Both the position numbers and the translations under genes were made by a program. The notes below the pieces were generated by a model. The model did not search any database. It was given only the letters and a program-made list of their open reading frames with translations, and was not told the DNA's origin. This document shows positions 18,711-28,366 of a stretch of 64,000 nucleotides of DNA, one piece after another. The stretch spans positions 2,108,001 through 2,172,000 of the forward strand of contig NC_014313.1 of assembly GCF_000143145.1 (NCBI RefSeq), in the 5' to 3' direction. Every line of letters starts with the position of its first letter. Position 1 is the first letter of the stretch. The DNA comes from Hyphomicrobium denitrificans ATCC 51888. Its GTDB lineage: Bacteria; Pseudomonadota; Alphaproteobacteria; Rhizobiales; Hyphomicrobiaceae.

Positions 18711-19259
18711 TCAGTGGCCGCCGGGTCCGCGCCCGATGGCGGCGATGCCGGTGCGCGAGACTTCGGCGAGGCCAAGCTCGATCATGAGATTGAGAAAGGT
18801 CTCGATCTTCGACGGCTTGCCTGTCATCTCGAAAACGAAGTGCTCGGTCGAGGTGTCGACGACGCGGGCACGGAAAATCTCGGCGATGCGCAGCGCCTCG
18901 ATCCGCTTTTCGCCCTTGCCGACGACCTTGATCAGCGCCAGCTCGCGCTCGATGGCATCGCCCTCTTCCGTCAGGTCGCGCACGCGGTGCACCGGCACGA
19001 GCCGTTCGAGCTGATGCTTGATCTGCTGGAGCACGGCGGGCGTGCCGCTGGTGATGACGGTGATGCGCGACAGGTGTTTCTCGTGCTCGACCTCGGTCAC
19101 GGTCAACGAATCGATGTTGTAGCCGCGGCCGGCAAACAGCCCGATGACTCGCGCCAGCACGCCCGGTTCGTTGTCGACGAAGATCGACAGCGTGCGGGAG
19201 ACGATCTCCTGCGTGCGCGCCGGACTTGGATAGTGGGACTGTTTCTGCGGCTCGGCCAT
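18711..19259 (-). CDS. ilvN: Acetolactate synthase small (regulatory) subunit
   Basis: 182 residues. The ACT domain (LSIFVDNEPGVLARVIGLFAGRGYNIDSLTV, about residues 25-57) binds valine for feedback control; the C-terminal half (RIAEIFRARVVDTSTEHFVFEMTG...) matches the IlvN/IlvH second domain that activates the catalytic subunit IlvB. ATG 19259 is chosen because the homology starts there. It follows the GST gene by 17 bases and ends the ilvB-to-ilvN operon. Confidence 0.93.
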   Translation of the reverse strand: MAEPQKQSHYPSPARTQEIVSRTLSIFVDNEPGVLARVIGLFAGRGYNIDSLTVTEVEHEKHLSRITVITSGTPAVLQQIKHQLERLVPVHRVRDLTEEGDAIERELALIKVVGKGEKRIEALRIAEIFRARVVDTSTEHFVFEMTGKPSKIETFLNLMIELGLAEVSRTGIAAIGRGPGGH

Positions 19260-19276
19260 TGTGATGATCTCAATCG

Positions 19277-19951
19277 TCAGACGTAGCTTTCGATGAGCGT
19301 GTGGCCCACCGCATAATCCGGAATTCTCCACTCTTCGCTGAATGCCGCTGTTCGCCATTCAACAAAAGCGGGATGCGCGAGCATGGTGTCCATGTAGGCG
19401 CGCGTCGCCTCGCGAACCGGGACCCCGTAAGTCTCGAAGCGCGTGACGATCGGAAGGTACATTGCGTCGGCCGCCGTGAAGGCGCCGTAGAGGTACGGTC
19501 CGTTGCCGCCGAAACGATTGCGGGCTTCGGACCAGATATCTTCGATGCGATCGATGTTTGCCTGCAGCGAGTCCGTCAGCACGGGCGTCGCGAACCGCGC
19601 GCCGAGATGCATCGGGCATGCCTGGCGGAGCGCCTGAAAGCCGCTGTGCATTTCGTTGGAGATTGCGCGAGCGTGTGCACGCGCCTTGGCATCGCGCGGC
19701 CAGATTGCGCGATCCGGATAGCGCTCGGCGATCGTTTCAACGATCGCCATGCTTTCCCAGACGAATACGTCATCATCGACGAGAACCGGAACCTTGCCGG
19801 ACGGCGAATATTCCATAAGCCGCTCGCGGCTGTCGGGACGGCGTAGCGGAATGGTGACTTCTTCAAACGGGATTTCGAAAGCTTTGAGGAGAGCCCACGG
19901 ACGCAGCGACCACGACGAATACAGCTTGTTGGCGATGACGAGTTTCAGCAT
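19277..19951 (-). CDS. Glutathione S-transferase family protein
   Basis: 224 residues with a thioredoxin-like N-terminal domain (LVIANKLYSSWSLRPWALLKAF with the Ser likely to bind glutathione thiol, SPSGKVPVLVDDDVFVWESMAI for the gamma-glutamyl contact) and an all-helical C-terminal domain. It lies between a secreted protein gene and ilvN, with gaps of 2 and 17 bases, so it is co-transcribed with the ilvB operon. Its substrate is not known, and its link to branched-chain synthesis may be only positional. Confidence 0.85.
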   Translation of the reverse strand: MLKLVIANKLYSSWSLRPWALLKAFEIPFEEVTIPLRRPDSRERLMEYSPSGKVPVLVDDDVFVWESMAIVETIAERYPDRAIWPRDAKARAHARAISNEMHSGFQALRQACPMHLGARFATPVLTDSLQANIDRIEDIWSEARNRFGGNGPYLYGAFTAADAMYLPIVTRFETYGVPVREATRAYMDTMLAHPAFVEWRTAAFSEEWRIPDYAVGHTLIESYV

Positions 19952-19953
19952 GG

Positions 19954-20487
19954 TCAGCGTCCGCCCTGAGCGCCGTCGCTGCCCGCATCGCCGGGCGTGT
20001 TCGGCGGAAACGCGGATTTGATGAAGATCGGCATGCCGTTCTTATCGACGAGCTTTCTGAAAGCGTCGGCTTCCTTGACCGATATCTTGTATTGCTTGAA
20101 CGCAGCGACGAACCGCTGCCCCATGGAGTTGGCGATGTCTTCGGGCGCCGGGACGCCCATGCGCACGCGCTCGGCTTGCGGAATTCGCGCGTAGATGCGC
20201 GCCAGCACCTGCGAGTGCATGTAATCCTGCGCCATGCACGACTCGAGGCCGGGGGTATATTTGCTCGATAGCATCTGGGTGCGATAGCAGGCGTCGAGAA
20301 ACTTCAGGACGCCTTGCGAACCTTCGCGCTTATGCAGCTCGGCAAGACGCTTCGCCGAGTCTTTGATGTTGGCGACGCGGTCCCACGTCTCCTTGGCGAA
20401 CGCAGGCGCCGGAGCAATGGCACTCGCGCCCAATGCGAGCGCAATGAGAAAGCCCCAGACCGCACTGCGTTTTTTGATGTGTCTCAC
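19954..20487 (-). CDS. Secreted protein of unknown function
   Basis: 177 residues with a signal peptide ([27 protein letters not shown], cleavage likely after AFA near residue 31). The mature part has two cysteines ([20 protein letters not shown]) and is otherwise helical with a Gly/Asp-rich tail. Its ATG overlaps the ilvB stop by 4 bases and the GST start follows 2 bases after its stop, so it sits inside the ilvB-ilvN operon. No family recognised. Confidence 0.75.
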   Translation of the reverse strand: MRHIKKRSAVWGFLIALALGASAIAPAPAFAKETWDRVANIKDSAKRLAELHKREGSQGVLKFLDACYRTQMLSSKYTPGLESCMAQDYMHSQVLARIYARIPQAERVRMGVPAPEDIANSMGQRFVAAFKQYKISVKEADAFRKLVDKNGMPIFIKSAFPPNTPGDAGSDGAQGGR

Positions 20488-22250
20488 ACCAATACCTTGC
20501 CTTCATCGCCGATCGCGCGCTCGACGTCTTCGTCGGAAACGTTTTCGCCGAGCAGCATTTCGTTATGGGCTTTGCCCGACGGGATCATCGGGAAGCAGTT
20601 GGCGAGCTTGGCGATGTGGCAGTCGAAGATGACCGGGCCCTTGGTGTTGATCATCGCCTCGATCGCGTCGTCGAGATCGGCGGGATGATCGCAGCGCATG
20701 CCGGTCCAGCCATAGGCGTCGGCGAGCTTGACGAAATCCGGAAGCGCTTCCGTGTAGCTTTCCGACAGGCGGTTGCCGTGCAGAAGCTGCTGCCACTGGC
20801 GCACCATGCCCATGTACTCATTGTTCATGATGAACACCTTCACCGGCAGCCGGTACTGCACCGCCGTCGAGCATTCCTGGATGTTCATGAGAATGGACGC
20901 ATCGCCCGCCACGTCGACGACGAGCGACTTCGGATGCGCAAGCTGCACGCCGATCGCGGCGGGCAGCCCGTAGCCCATCGTTCCAAGTCCGCCCGACGTC
21001 ATCCAACGGTTCGGCTCCTCGAAGTGGAGGAATTGGGCGGCCCACATCTGGTGCTGGCCGACCTCGGTCGTGAAGTAGGTGTCGCGGTCTTTCGTCAACT
21101 CGTAAAGACGCTGACACGCATACTGAGGCATGATCATGTCTTTGGAGTTCTTGTAGGCAAGCGATTTTTTCGCCCGCCAGCCGTCGATCTGCTTCCACCA
21201 TGCCTTATGTGCCGCTTTATCGAGCACGGGCGCCTTGGCTTTCCAGATCTTCAGCATCTCTTCGAGCACGTAGGTGCAATCGCCGACGATCGGGATGTCG
21301 ACCTGGATGTTCTTGTTGATCGACGACGGATCGATGTCGACGTGGATCTTCTTCGAGTTCGGCGAGAACGCGTCGATGCGGCCAGTGATGCGGTCGTCGA
21401 AGCGTGCGCCGATGTTGATCATCACGTCGCAATCGTGCATCGCGAGGTTGGCTTCGTAGGTACCGTGCATGCCGAGCATGCCGAGCCATTGCTTGTCGGA
21501 CGCGGGGTAGGCGCCGAGGCCCATCAGCGTCGAGGTAATTGGAAAGCCGGTAAGCCGCACGAATTCGCGCAGCAGCTGGCTCGCCTTCGGACCCGAGTTG
21601 ATGATGCCGCCGCCCGTGTAGAACACCGGCTTCTTGGCGGCCGCGATCGCCTCTACGGCTTCGCGCACGGCCGACTGGTCCGGCTTCAGGTACGGACGGT
21701 AGGTCTTATGCTGGATGTTGGACGGGCCGACGTAGTTGCCCATCGCGAACTGCACGTCCTTCGGAATGTCGACGACGACGGGACCGGGACGGCCCGTGCG
21801 CGCGATATGAAAGGCTTCGTGCAGCACGCGTGCGAGATCGTTGACGTTCTTCACGAGCGTGTTGTGCTTCGTGCACGGACGCGTGATGCCGACGGTATCG
21901 CATTCCTGAAAAGCATCGTTGCCGATGAGGTGCGTCGGCACCTGGCCGGTGATGCAGACGAGCGGGATCGAATCCATCAGCGCGTCGGCGAGGCCCGTCA
22001 CAGCGTTGGTCGCGCCGGGACCCGACGTCACCAGACACACGCCGACCTTGCCCGTCGAACGCGCGTAGCCTTCGGCCGCGTGCAGCGCGCCGCCTTCCTG
22101 GCGCACGAGGATGTGGCGGATCTTGTCCTGCTGGAAAAGCTCATCATAGATCGGCAGGACGGCTCCGCCCGGATAGCCAAAAATCAGCTCGACGCCCTGG
22201 TCGGCGAGCGCGGTCAGAACGATTTCGGCACCCGTCATTGTTCGTGCCAT
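20484..22250 (-). CDS. ilvB: Acetolactate synthase large subunit
   Basis: Thiamine-diphosphate and FAD enzyme that makes acetolactate or acetohydroxybutyrate, the first committed step for valine, leucine and isoleucine. 588 residues from ATG 22250 (GGAG 8 bases upstream). Catalytic Glu in [23 protein letters not shown]-domain and central segments, and the ThDP-binding [11 protein letters not shown]...[12 protein letters not shown] region near 440-500. It starts the operon ilvB, secreted protein, GST, ilvN. A possible promoter lies at 22309-22337. Confidence 0.95.
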   Translation of the reverse strand: MARTMTGAEIVLTALADQGVELIFGYPGGAVLPIYDELFQQDKIRHILVRQEGGALHAAEGYARSTGKVGVCLVTSGPGATNAVTGLADALMDSIPLVCITGQVPTHLIGNDAFQECDTVGITRPCTKHNTLVKNVNDLARVLHEAFHIARTGRPGPVVVDIPKDVQFAMGNYVGPSNIQHKTYRPYLKPDQSAVREAVEAIAAAKKPVFYTGGGIINSGPKASQLLREFVRLTGFPITSTLMGLGAYPASDKQWLGMLGMHGTYEANLAMHDCDVMINIGARFDDRITGRIDAFSPNSKKIHVDIDPSSINKNIQVDIPIVGDCTYVLEEMLKIWKAKAPVLDKAAHKAWWKQIDGWRAKKSLAYKNSKDMIMPQYACQRLYELTKDRDTYFTTEVGQHQMWAAQFLHFEEPNRWMTSGGLGTMGYGLPAAIGVQLAHPKSLVVDVAGDASILMNIQECSTAVQYRLPVKVFIMNNEYMGMVRQWQQLLHGNRLSESYTEALPDFVKLADAYGWTGMRCDHPADLDDAIEAMINTKGPVIFDCHIAKLANCFPMIPSGKAHNEMLLGENVSDEDVERAIGDEGKVLV

Positions 22251-22308
22251 GTGGCGAACTCCTGGATCGGCTCGTCGGCGGCTTTTTCGAAGCCTTTGAA
22301 AGGTGTGA

Positions 22309-22337
22309 AACGTAGGCAAAAGAGTCTATTCGGTCAA
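22309..22337 (-). promoter_or_regulatory. Possible ilvB promoter
   Basis: On the minus strand TTGACC, a 17-base spacer and TACGTT lie about 60 bases before the ilvB start. The -35 is good and the -10 is poor, so this is a weak prediction. Confidence 0.3.
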
Positions 22338-22345
22338 CGTCAACA

Positions 22346-23278
22346 CTAAATAAATGCGAAAATATCGCGGTCAATACTTTCCATATGTTGCGCATTTACT
22401 TGTTTCCACGAAATCATATTTCGACGTGACCATGTTTCCTGCCTCTTGATGTATTGCCGCGTTTCGGCCTTCGCCGCGTCGGCGGCGGCTTCGATAGAGC
22501 TTTGGCCGCGCACGACCTCCAGAAGCGGCCGCACGCCGATGGCCCGCATCGCCGGCAGGTCGGGATTGAGTTGCAGAGCCTCCAGGTCTCGTGCCTCGTT
22601 CAGCGCGCCCGAGGCGATCATGCGATCGAAACGGGCGTCGGCCCGGGCGTGGAGGTCTTCGCGGTCGAGCGTCACGAGAAAGCGGACGGAGTTCGCAGCG
22701 TCGAATAAGGGAACGCCCGGAATCTGCTGCCAGTCGGCGAGCGACTTGCCCGTCTGCTCGATCACCTCGAGCGCCCGCACGATGCGTTGCGTATCGTTCG
22801 GCGCGAGCCGGTCGGCCATGCGCGTGTCGCGCGCCGCGAGTTCGCGATGCAGTTCGGCCGCGCCGCGCCGCTCAGCCTCGGCACGCCAGTGCTCGCGGAT
22901 CGCCGGATCGATACTTGGGATCGGCGACAGACCTTCGAGCAGCGCTTTGAAATAGAGACCCGTCCCGCCGACGATCACCGGGCGCTGTCCTGCCTTGCGC
23001 GCTTTGGCCAGTGCATCGGCGACGTCGGCAACGAACCGACCTGCGGAATAGGCGTCCGAGGCGGGGATGAAGCCGTAAAGCGCGTGCGGCACGCGAGCTT
23101 CTTCCTCCGGCGATGGACGCGCCGTCAGGATGCGCAGCTCGCGATAGACCTGCATGCTGTCGGCATTGATGATGACGCCGCCGACGTGCTCGGCGATCGC
23201 CAGCGCCAGCGCCGACTTGCCGCTCGCGGTCGGCCCGGCGATCAGGATCGGCGGAGGCGTATCTTGTGGCTCACTCAT
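22346..23278 (-). CDS. miaA: tRNA dimethylallyltransferase
   Basis: Adds a dimethylallyl group to A37 of tRNAs reading UNN codons. 310 residues with P-loop GPTASGKSALALAI near residue 15, DSMQVYRELRILTARPSPEE, IVGGTGLYFKALLEGL and the C-terminal RQYIKRQETWSRRN that contacts tRNA. ATG at 23278. It lies upstream of ilvB on the same strand, 95 bases away, so probably under separate control. Confidence 0.93.
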   Translation of the reverse strand: MSEPQDTPPPILIAGPTASGKSALALAIAEHVGGVIINADSMQVYRELRILTARPSPEEEARVPHALYGFIPASDAYSAGRFVADVADALAKARKAGQRPVIVGGTGLYFKALLEGLSPIPSIDPAIREHWRAEAERRGAAELHRELAARDTRMADRLAPNDTQRIVRALEVIEQTGKSLADWQQIPGVPLFDAANSVRFLVTLDREDLHARADARFDRMIASGALNEARDLEALQLNPDLPAMRAIGVRPLLEVVRGQSSIEAAADAAKAETRQYIKRQETWSRRNMISWKQVNAQHMESIDRDIFAFI

Positions 23279-23357
23279 GAAAACGCCTCCTAGCGCAGCC
23301 GGACCGGCGGCGCCAGAAGGCGAACTCCTAAAATCCGCTCACGCGGGGCCAGCCTGC

Positions 23358-24626
23358 TTAATAGCTGACCTTGGCGCGGGCACCGATGACCGTTGCGTGT
23401 CCGACATCCTGCGTTGCGCCCGGATTCCAGAAGTACTGGAAGTCCGGCGTCAGCGTGACGCCGTCGCAGATCTGAGCCGTATAGTTGAGTTCGAGCACCG
23501 ACTCATAGGTTGCGCGCCCATCGGCGGGGTCGAGCCTGACGAGATCGGACGAAATCTGACCCCAGCCGAAAGCTGCGCCGAAGGCGTCCTTCGCGCGGCC
23601 AGGCACGAAGCCGCTGAATACGACGCCGGTGTCGAAGTACATATCCATGACGCTGTGGCTCGTCGGACTGCCGGAAACGCGTCCGAAGATGCTCACGCTC
23701 TGATCGTCGCCATTTTTCCAGATCTGCTGATCGACAATCGCATAGAGGCCAGATGCCTGGTTGACCGTCTCTCCAGTATTGAAGTCCTGGTAGATGCCGT
23801 CCGGAGCATCGAACTGGCGCCAGCCGCCAACCTTGACGGTACCGGCGAGGCCGATGTCGTACCTGAATGCGCCTTCGACGATCAGGAGCGCGCCGTCGCC
23901 GAAACGGAAGTCCGTCCCGTGGCGATTGCTCTTCTGCGAGTCGTCCGCATAGGGGTTCGCAGGGCTGCCGTTGAAGATGCCGGCGAGGATTGTGAGATTG
24001 TCGGTCGGGGCGAACTGCGCGCGGGCGCCCATCGCGGTCAGCGGATATGCAGGGCCGCCCTGGACCATGTTGGTCGCGAGAATGCCCGCCCAGCCGAATG
24101 TTCCGTTCAAGAATGCGCCGGCAGTATCGCTGACGAAGAACTCGGTATCGGCTGCGATCGCACCAAACTTCAATTTCAACTTATCGTCGAGAAGCGCCTG
24201 CTCGAACCACAGCTCGTCAAGGCGGACGGTCTCAAAGCCTTCAAGATTGCTGACCGCGAAGCTGCTGCCTGTGTTCGTCGTCGGGCCGATGCCGTGGACG
24301 TAATAAGCGTTGGCGTGGATGGTGCCGCCTTTCCAGCCGAGCAATTTCTCCAGATCGAGGTCGACGTAGGTTTCGATCAAACCGTTGTACGTCGAGCCGC
24401 GCGACACGCCGCCGGACGTCACGTTGTAGTATTCGCCGGTGTAGTTCAGGCCGTACAGGACGCCGCGCTGCGCGAACGACGCGCGCACGGGATCGTTCCA
24501 GCCGGCCGCGATCGATTCTTCGGGAACTCCGGTGACGGGCTTATCTTCGGCCCAGGCTCCTGCGGCTGCCCCCAGCGACAAAAGCCCCAACGCCGACACC
24601 GCGCCGGCTTTGACCATTGACCTCAT
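23358..24626 (-). CDS. OprB-type carbohydrate porin
   Basis: 422 residues from ATG 24626, preceded by GGGGG. A signal peptide (MVKAGAVSALGLLSLGAAAGAWA) leads to an outer-membrane beta-barrel with the carbohydrate-selective porin OprB pattern: GLNYTGEYYNVTSGG, HANAYYVHG, LDELWFEQALLDDKLKLKFG, and the barrel-ending ARAKVSY with a C-terminal aromatic. The family lets sugars or organic acids into the periplasm. It stands alone; an inverted repeat about 100 bases upstream may bind a regulator. Confidence 0.85.
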   Translation of the reverse strand: MRSMVKAGAVSALGLLSLGAAAGAWAEDKPVTGVPEESIAAGWNDPVRASFAQRGVLYGLNYTGEYYNVTSGGVSRGSTYNGLIETYVDLDLEKLLGWKGGTIHANAYYVHGIGPTTNTGSSFAVSNLEGFETVRLDELWFEQALLDDKLKLKFGAIAADTEFFVSDTAGAFLNGTFGWAGILATNMVQGGPAYPLTAMGARAQFAPTDNLTILAGIFNGSPANPYADDSQKSNRHGTDFRFGDGALLIVEGAFRYDIGLAGTVKVGGWRQFDAPDGIYQDFNTGETVNQASGLYAIVDQQIWKNGDDQSVSIFGRVSGSPTSHSVMDMYFDTGVVFSGFVPGRAKDAFGAAFGWGQISSDLVRLDPADGRATYESVLELNYTAQICDGVTLTPDFQYFWNPGATQDVGHATVIGARAKVSY

Positions 24627-24726
24627 TTCAATTCCCCCAATGCGCTGCAGCCATGCCTGCTCGATGGCTTGGCGACGAGACTGCGGCGACGGCTCAGCAA
24701 ACCCCGGCTGAGGGACACAACAATTA

Positions 24727-24745
24727 GTTGACACTCCCCGTCAAC
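24727..24745. promoter_or_regulatory. Inverted repeat GTTGAC-N7-GTCAAC upstream of the porin
   Basis: Perfect six-base arms with a seven-base spacer, about 100 bases before the porin start. The symmetry suits a dimeric regulator. It does not match the FNR/NnrR spacing (TTGAT-N4-ATCAA). Confidence 0.4.
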
Positions 24746-24915
24746 ATTAGACTGGGGGCAAGCGGGCGTCTGAAACACTTCCTCGGGAATGCTGTTGCTG
24801 ACCTGCAATAGAATGCGCGCGCAGTCGTCTTCAGAACGCATTTTTGCGAAGAATAGCGCACAAAACGCGCTGTTCTTGCGAACTTTTGTAAACTAGGACG
24901 CTGCCCCGCGCCGAC

Positions 24916-25584
24916 TCATTTTCTCAACAATCGTGGCAGCTCGAGACCCGTCCAGCGACGCCACTTGTCGGCAAGACCGGGCTGCATTCGCCCCCAAACA
25001 CGCGCGATCTCCAGCTTGATCCGCGTCTTCAGCATCCGGCTGTAGCGCCAGACCCACGAGGCGCGAATTTCGGCGAACAACGCATCCTTCCAGGGCACGA
25101 ACCATTCGTAGAGGCGTGCGAACCAACCGATGCGCATCAACGCCGGTTTCGTCAGGATGAAGACGCGGGCGATGAGCGCCGTGGATACCAGCTTGGCGCC
25201 GACGAAAAGCATAGTCGCGGAGGCGAAGTGATTGTTCGCCAGCAGCCAGACGGCGACGAACTTCAACGGCAGCAGTAGCGCAGTCGGCAAAGCGATGACG
25301 AACAAAGCTACATAGGGCGGCAGGCTCGCGATCAAGCGCTCGACCGCTGCGATGGGCGCATATTTCGCGAGGCGGGCGATGAATGCCGAAAGCGGACGCC
25401 AGCCCCATTCCTCGAACAGGACGAACAGCGCGGCGATCACGTTCAGCGCGGCGATGATCGGTCCGCGCACGATGGACCACGCCGTCCGCAGCAGACCGCG
25501 GATGACCCAGAGGACGATCACGGAAGCTCGCCAGATGGCGTTCCCTGCTTGTTTCGCCATTGAAATGAGATTGTCGGAATTCAA
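24916..25584 (-). CDS. Membrane protein of unknown function
   Basis: 222 residues with about four hydrophobic segments (ASVIVLWVIRGLLRTAW; IIAALNVIAALFVLF; VALFVIALPTALLLPLKFVAVWLL; ASATMLFVGAKLVSTALIARVFIL) and a basic, tryptophan-rich C-terminal third. No conserved motif is recognised. It stands alone between the porin and the pseudoazurin gene. Confidence 0.7.
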   Translation of the reverse strand: MNSDNLISMAKQAGNAIWRASVIVLWVIRGLLRTAWSIVRGPIIAALNVIAALFVLFEEWGWRPLSAFIARLAKYAPIAAVERLIASLPPYVALFVIALPTALLLPLKFVAVWLLANNHFASATMLFVGAKLVSTALIARVFILTKPALMRIGWFARLYEWFVPWKDALFAEIRASWVWRYSRMLKTRIKLEIARVWGRMQPGLADKWRRWTGLELPRLLRK

Positions 25585-25821
25585 GCGCGCTGCCTTCGCC
25601 GGCTATCGGATGACGCCCTCAGTCTAGCAGCCGCAAGAGCTATGGGAACAATTCCGAAGAATTATTCCAAATAGCGGCAGGCATCGCTGGGATGATTTCC
25701 GACGCGAACCGCAAGCAGCTTCGTTAAGCCGCTGTTGACCCTCGCAACGCTGCCTTGAGCGTTCCGCTTCCCAATTCTATACTTTTTCAGTAAATAATCG
25801 AAACGACCCAAGGAGCGTGCC

Positions 25822-26274
25822 TTGAAACTCTCTCGCCAGATCCTGTTTGCAACGTCCATCACACTGGCCGCGATCATCGTGCCTCGCTTCGCGACGGCGG
25901 CCGAGCACGTCGTCGAAATGCGCAACAAAGACGATGCCGGAAACACCATGGTGTTCCAACCCGGCTTCGTGAAAGTCGAAGCCGGCGACACGGTCAAGTT
26001 CGTGCCGACGGACAAGAGCCACAATGCCGAGAGCGTGCGCGAGGTATGGCCGGAAGGCGTTGCGCCGGTGAAGGGCGGTTTCAGCAAGGAAGTCGTTTTC
26101 AACGCCGAAAAGGAAGGGCTCTACGTCCTGAAGTGCGCGCCGCACTATGGCATGGGCATGGTCGTGCTCGTGCAGGTCGGCAAGCCCGTCAACCTCGACA
26201 AGATCAAGGAATACAAGGCTACGGGCCTCGCGAAAAAGCGCCTCGACGGCGAAATCGCGAAGGTCGTCCAGTAA
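25822..26274 (+). CDS. Pseudoazurin (blue copper protein)
   Basis: 150 residues with a signal peptide (about 1-26, ending FATAA). The mature cupredoxin has type 1 copper ligands His in DKSHNAES and the Cys-His-Met set in LKCAPHYGMGMV. Pseudoazurins are periplasmic electron donors to copper nitrite reductase, N2O reductase or methylamine-type dehydrogenases, and are common in Hyphomicrobium and other methylotrophs. The helical C-terminal tail (KIKEYKATGLAKKRLDGEIA) fits the family. No nitrite reductase gene is in the window. Confidence 0.94.
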   Translation: MKLSRQILFATSITLAAIIVPRFATAAEHVVEMRNKDDAGNTMVFQPGFVKVEAGDTVKFVPTDKSHNAESVREVWPEGVAPVKGGFSKEVVFNAEKEGLYVLKCAPHYGMGMVVLVQVGKPVNLDKIKEYKATGLAKKRLDGEIAKVVQ

Positions 26275-26343
26275 CGCTCGCAGCGCGACGAGTTCGAGTT
26301 CTGCCGCCTGCCTCCCGGAAGGGGCCAGTCAGAGCTCGTAAAG

Positions 26344-26388
26344 ACCCCGGGGCAGGTTCTCCCGACCTCTCCCCGGGGTTATTCTTTT
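26344..26388 (+). terminator. Terminator after pseudoazurin
   Basis: ACCCCGGGG (26344-26352) pairs with CCCCGGGGT (26371-26379), followed by the T-rich TATTCTTTT. It is placed between convergent genes and touches the end of the ABC transporter gene. Confidence 0.8.
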
Positions 26389-28331
26389 CACGAACGCACG
26401 GGTTCGAGCAAGGCAACGTCGTCGGCGCGACGCGGCTCACCGGCTTCCTCCAGAGCATGCGCAAGCTCTTCGCGCGCCTTCTCCGCCTGACGCTGACGCG
26501 CCCACAGTCCGGCGTAAAGTCCGCGACGGGTGACAAGCTCCGCATGCGTGCCCTGTTCGACGACGCGACCCGCATCGAGAACAAGAATATTGTCGGCGTG
26601 TATGATCGTCGAAAGCCGGTGCGCGATGACGACCGCCGTCCTGTCTTTCGACACGCGATCGAGCGCGTCCTGGATCTCTCTTTCGGTATGGCTGTCGAGA
26701 GCGCTCGTCGCCTCGTCGAGAATGAGGATCGGCGGCGCCTTCAAAATCGTTCGCGCAATGGCGACGCGCTGCTTTTCGCCGCCCGACAGCTTGAGCCCAC
26801 GCTCGCCGACCATCGTGTCGTAGCCGTCCGGCAGCGTTTTCACGAAATCGTCGATCTGCGCCATCTTCGCGGCGGCAAAGACTTCGTCGTCCGTCGCATC
26901 ATGGCGGCCGTACTTGATGTTGTAGAAAATCGTGTCGTTGAAGAGCACGGTGTCCTGAGGGACGACGCCCATCGCGGCGCGAAGCGATGCCTGCGTGACG
27001 TCGCGAATGTCTTGGCCGTCGATGGTGATCCGCCCGCTCGTCACGTCGTAGAAGCGCAGCAGCAGACGGCTGATCGTCGATTTGCCCGCACCCGACGGTC
27101 CCACGATCGCAACCATTTTTCCAGCCGGCACCTCGAACGACACGTCATTCAAGATCTGCCGCTCGGGATCGTAGGAAAAGCCGACGTGCTCGAAACGGAT
27201 CGTGCCGCCGTCGACTTTTAGAAGCCCAGCGCCTTCGCGATCTGCGACTTCCGGATTCTGGTCGAGCACTTCCATCATGCGCTCGATGTCGGTCAGTCCC
27301 TGGCGGATTTCGCGATAGACCATGCCCATGAAATTCAGCGGCATGAACAGCTGCAGCATCAGCAGGTTCACCATCGCAAAGCGCCCGACCGTCGAAGTGC
27401 CGGCGAGCACGTCGTTGGCGGCCATCACGAGGCACACCGTCAGCGCGATGGTGAAGATGACCGCCTGGCCCGAGTTCAGCACCGCGAGAGTGGTGAAGGT
27501 CTTGATGCTGGCCTTTTCGTACTGCTCCATCGACTTGTCGTAGCGCGCGGCCTCGCGCTGCTCGGCGCCGAAGTATTTCACCGTCTCGTAGTTCAGCAGG
27601 CTGTCGACGGACTTGGTCGTGGCGTCGGTATCGCTTTCGTTCATCACGCGGCGGATTTTCAGCCGCCAGTTGGTCGTGTGAACCGTGAACCAAAGATAGC
27701 AGACGATCATCGTCACGATCGTCACGATGAAGCGCCAGTCGAACTCGAAGGCGCAGACGATGATGATCATCAGGAATTCGACGATGGTCGGGATCAGCGT
27801 CATCAGCGCCATGCGGCTGATGTTCTCGATGCCGGCGCGGCCGCGCTCGAGCACGCGCGTCAATCCTCCCGTCTTGCGCTCGAGATGAAAGCGCAGCGAC
27901 AGCCGGTGCATGTGCTCGAAGGTCGCGAGCGCCAGCGTGCGCACCGCATGCATCGCGACGCGCGCGAACATGCCTTCGCGCACCTGCATCAGCAAGGACA
28001 TCACGATGCGGGCAACGCCGTAGAACACGCACGCCAGGATCGGTGCGCCGATCAACCAAGGTATCGTCTGGTTCGCGGGAACGTGTCCGCCGGTCGCTGC
28101 GACGAGCGCGTCGGTCGCCCATTTCAACGTAAACGGAACGCCGACCGTCGCCGCTTTCGCGATGACGATCAGCACCAGCGATCCGACGATCGTGCGCTGC
28201 AGATCGGGCCGATCGTGGGGCCAGACGTACGGCCAGAGCGCCCGCAGAATACGTACGGTTTCAGCGGTCGGCGTCAGGCGAGCCAAAGAGAGGCCGCGGC
28301 CTGCGGCGCCATTCGATTGTCGTTGCTGCAT
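26388..28331 (-). CDS. ATM1/HMT-type ABC exporter
   Basis: 647-residue half-transporter: six membrane helices (about 40-340) followed by a nucleotide-binding domain with Walker A GPSGAGKS, signature LSGGEKQRVAIART, Walker B ILILDEATSALD and switch HRLSTI. The sequence VKYFGAEQREAARYDKSMEQYEKAS and NxxQ-type membrane motifs (LNSGQAVIFT) are typical of ATM1-like exporters, which move glutathione-linked persulfide or metal complexes. The closest functional analogue cannot be fixed. ATG at 28331 is good. Confidence 0.9.
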   Translation of the reverse strand: MQQRQSNGAAGRGLSLARLTPTAETVRILRALWPYVWPHDRPDLQRTIVGSLVLIVIAKAATVGVPFTLKWATDALVAATGGHVPANQTIPWLIGAPILACVFYGVARIVMSLLMQVREGMFARVAMHAVRTLALATFEHMHRLSLRFHLERKTGGLTRVLERGRAGIENISRMALMTLIPTIVEFLMIIIVCAFEFDWRFIVTIVTMIVCYLWFTVHTTNWRLKIRRVMNESDTDATTKSVDSLLNYETVKYFGAEQREAARYDKSMEQYEKASIKTFTTLAVLNSGQAVIFTIALTVCLVMAANDVLAGTSTVGRFAMVNLLMLQLFMPLNFMGMVYREIRQGLTDIERMMEVLDQNPEVADREGAGLLKVDGGTIRFEHVGFSYDPERQILNDVSFEVPAGKMVAIVGPSGAGKSTISRLLLRFYDVTSGRITIDGQDIRDVTQASLRAAMGVVPQDTVLFNDTIFYNIKYGRHDATDDEVFAAAKMAQIDDFVKTLPDGYDTMVGERGLKLSGGEKQRVAIARTILKAPPILILDEATSALDSHTEREIQDALDRVSKDRTAVVIAHRLSTIIHADNILVLDAGRVVEQGTHAELVTRRGLYAGLWARQRQAEKAREELAHALEEAGEPRRADDVALLEPVRS

Positions 28332-28366
28332 CGCGTTGAAATAGGGTCAGAGCGGAAAAATGTCCA

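Noticed and set aside
20565-22349. Long plus-strand frame opposite ilvB
   Set aside because: Shadow of ilvB with composition of antisense DNA and no known domain.
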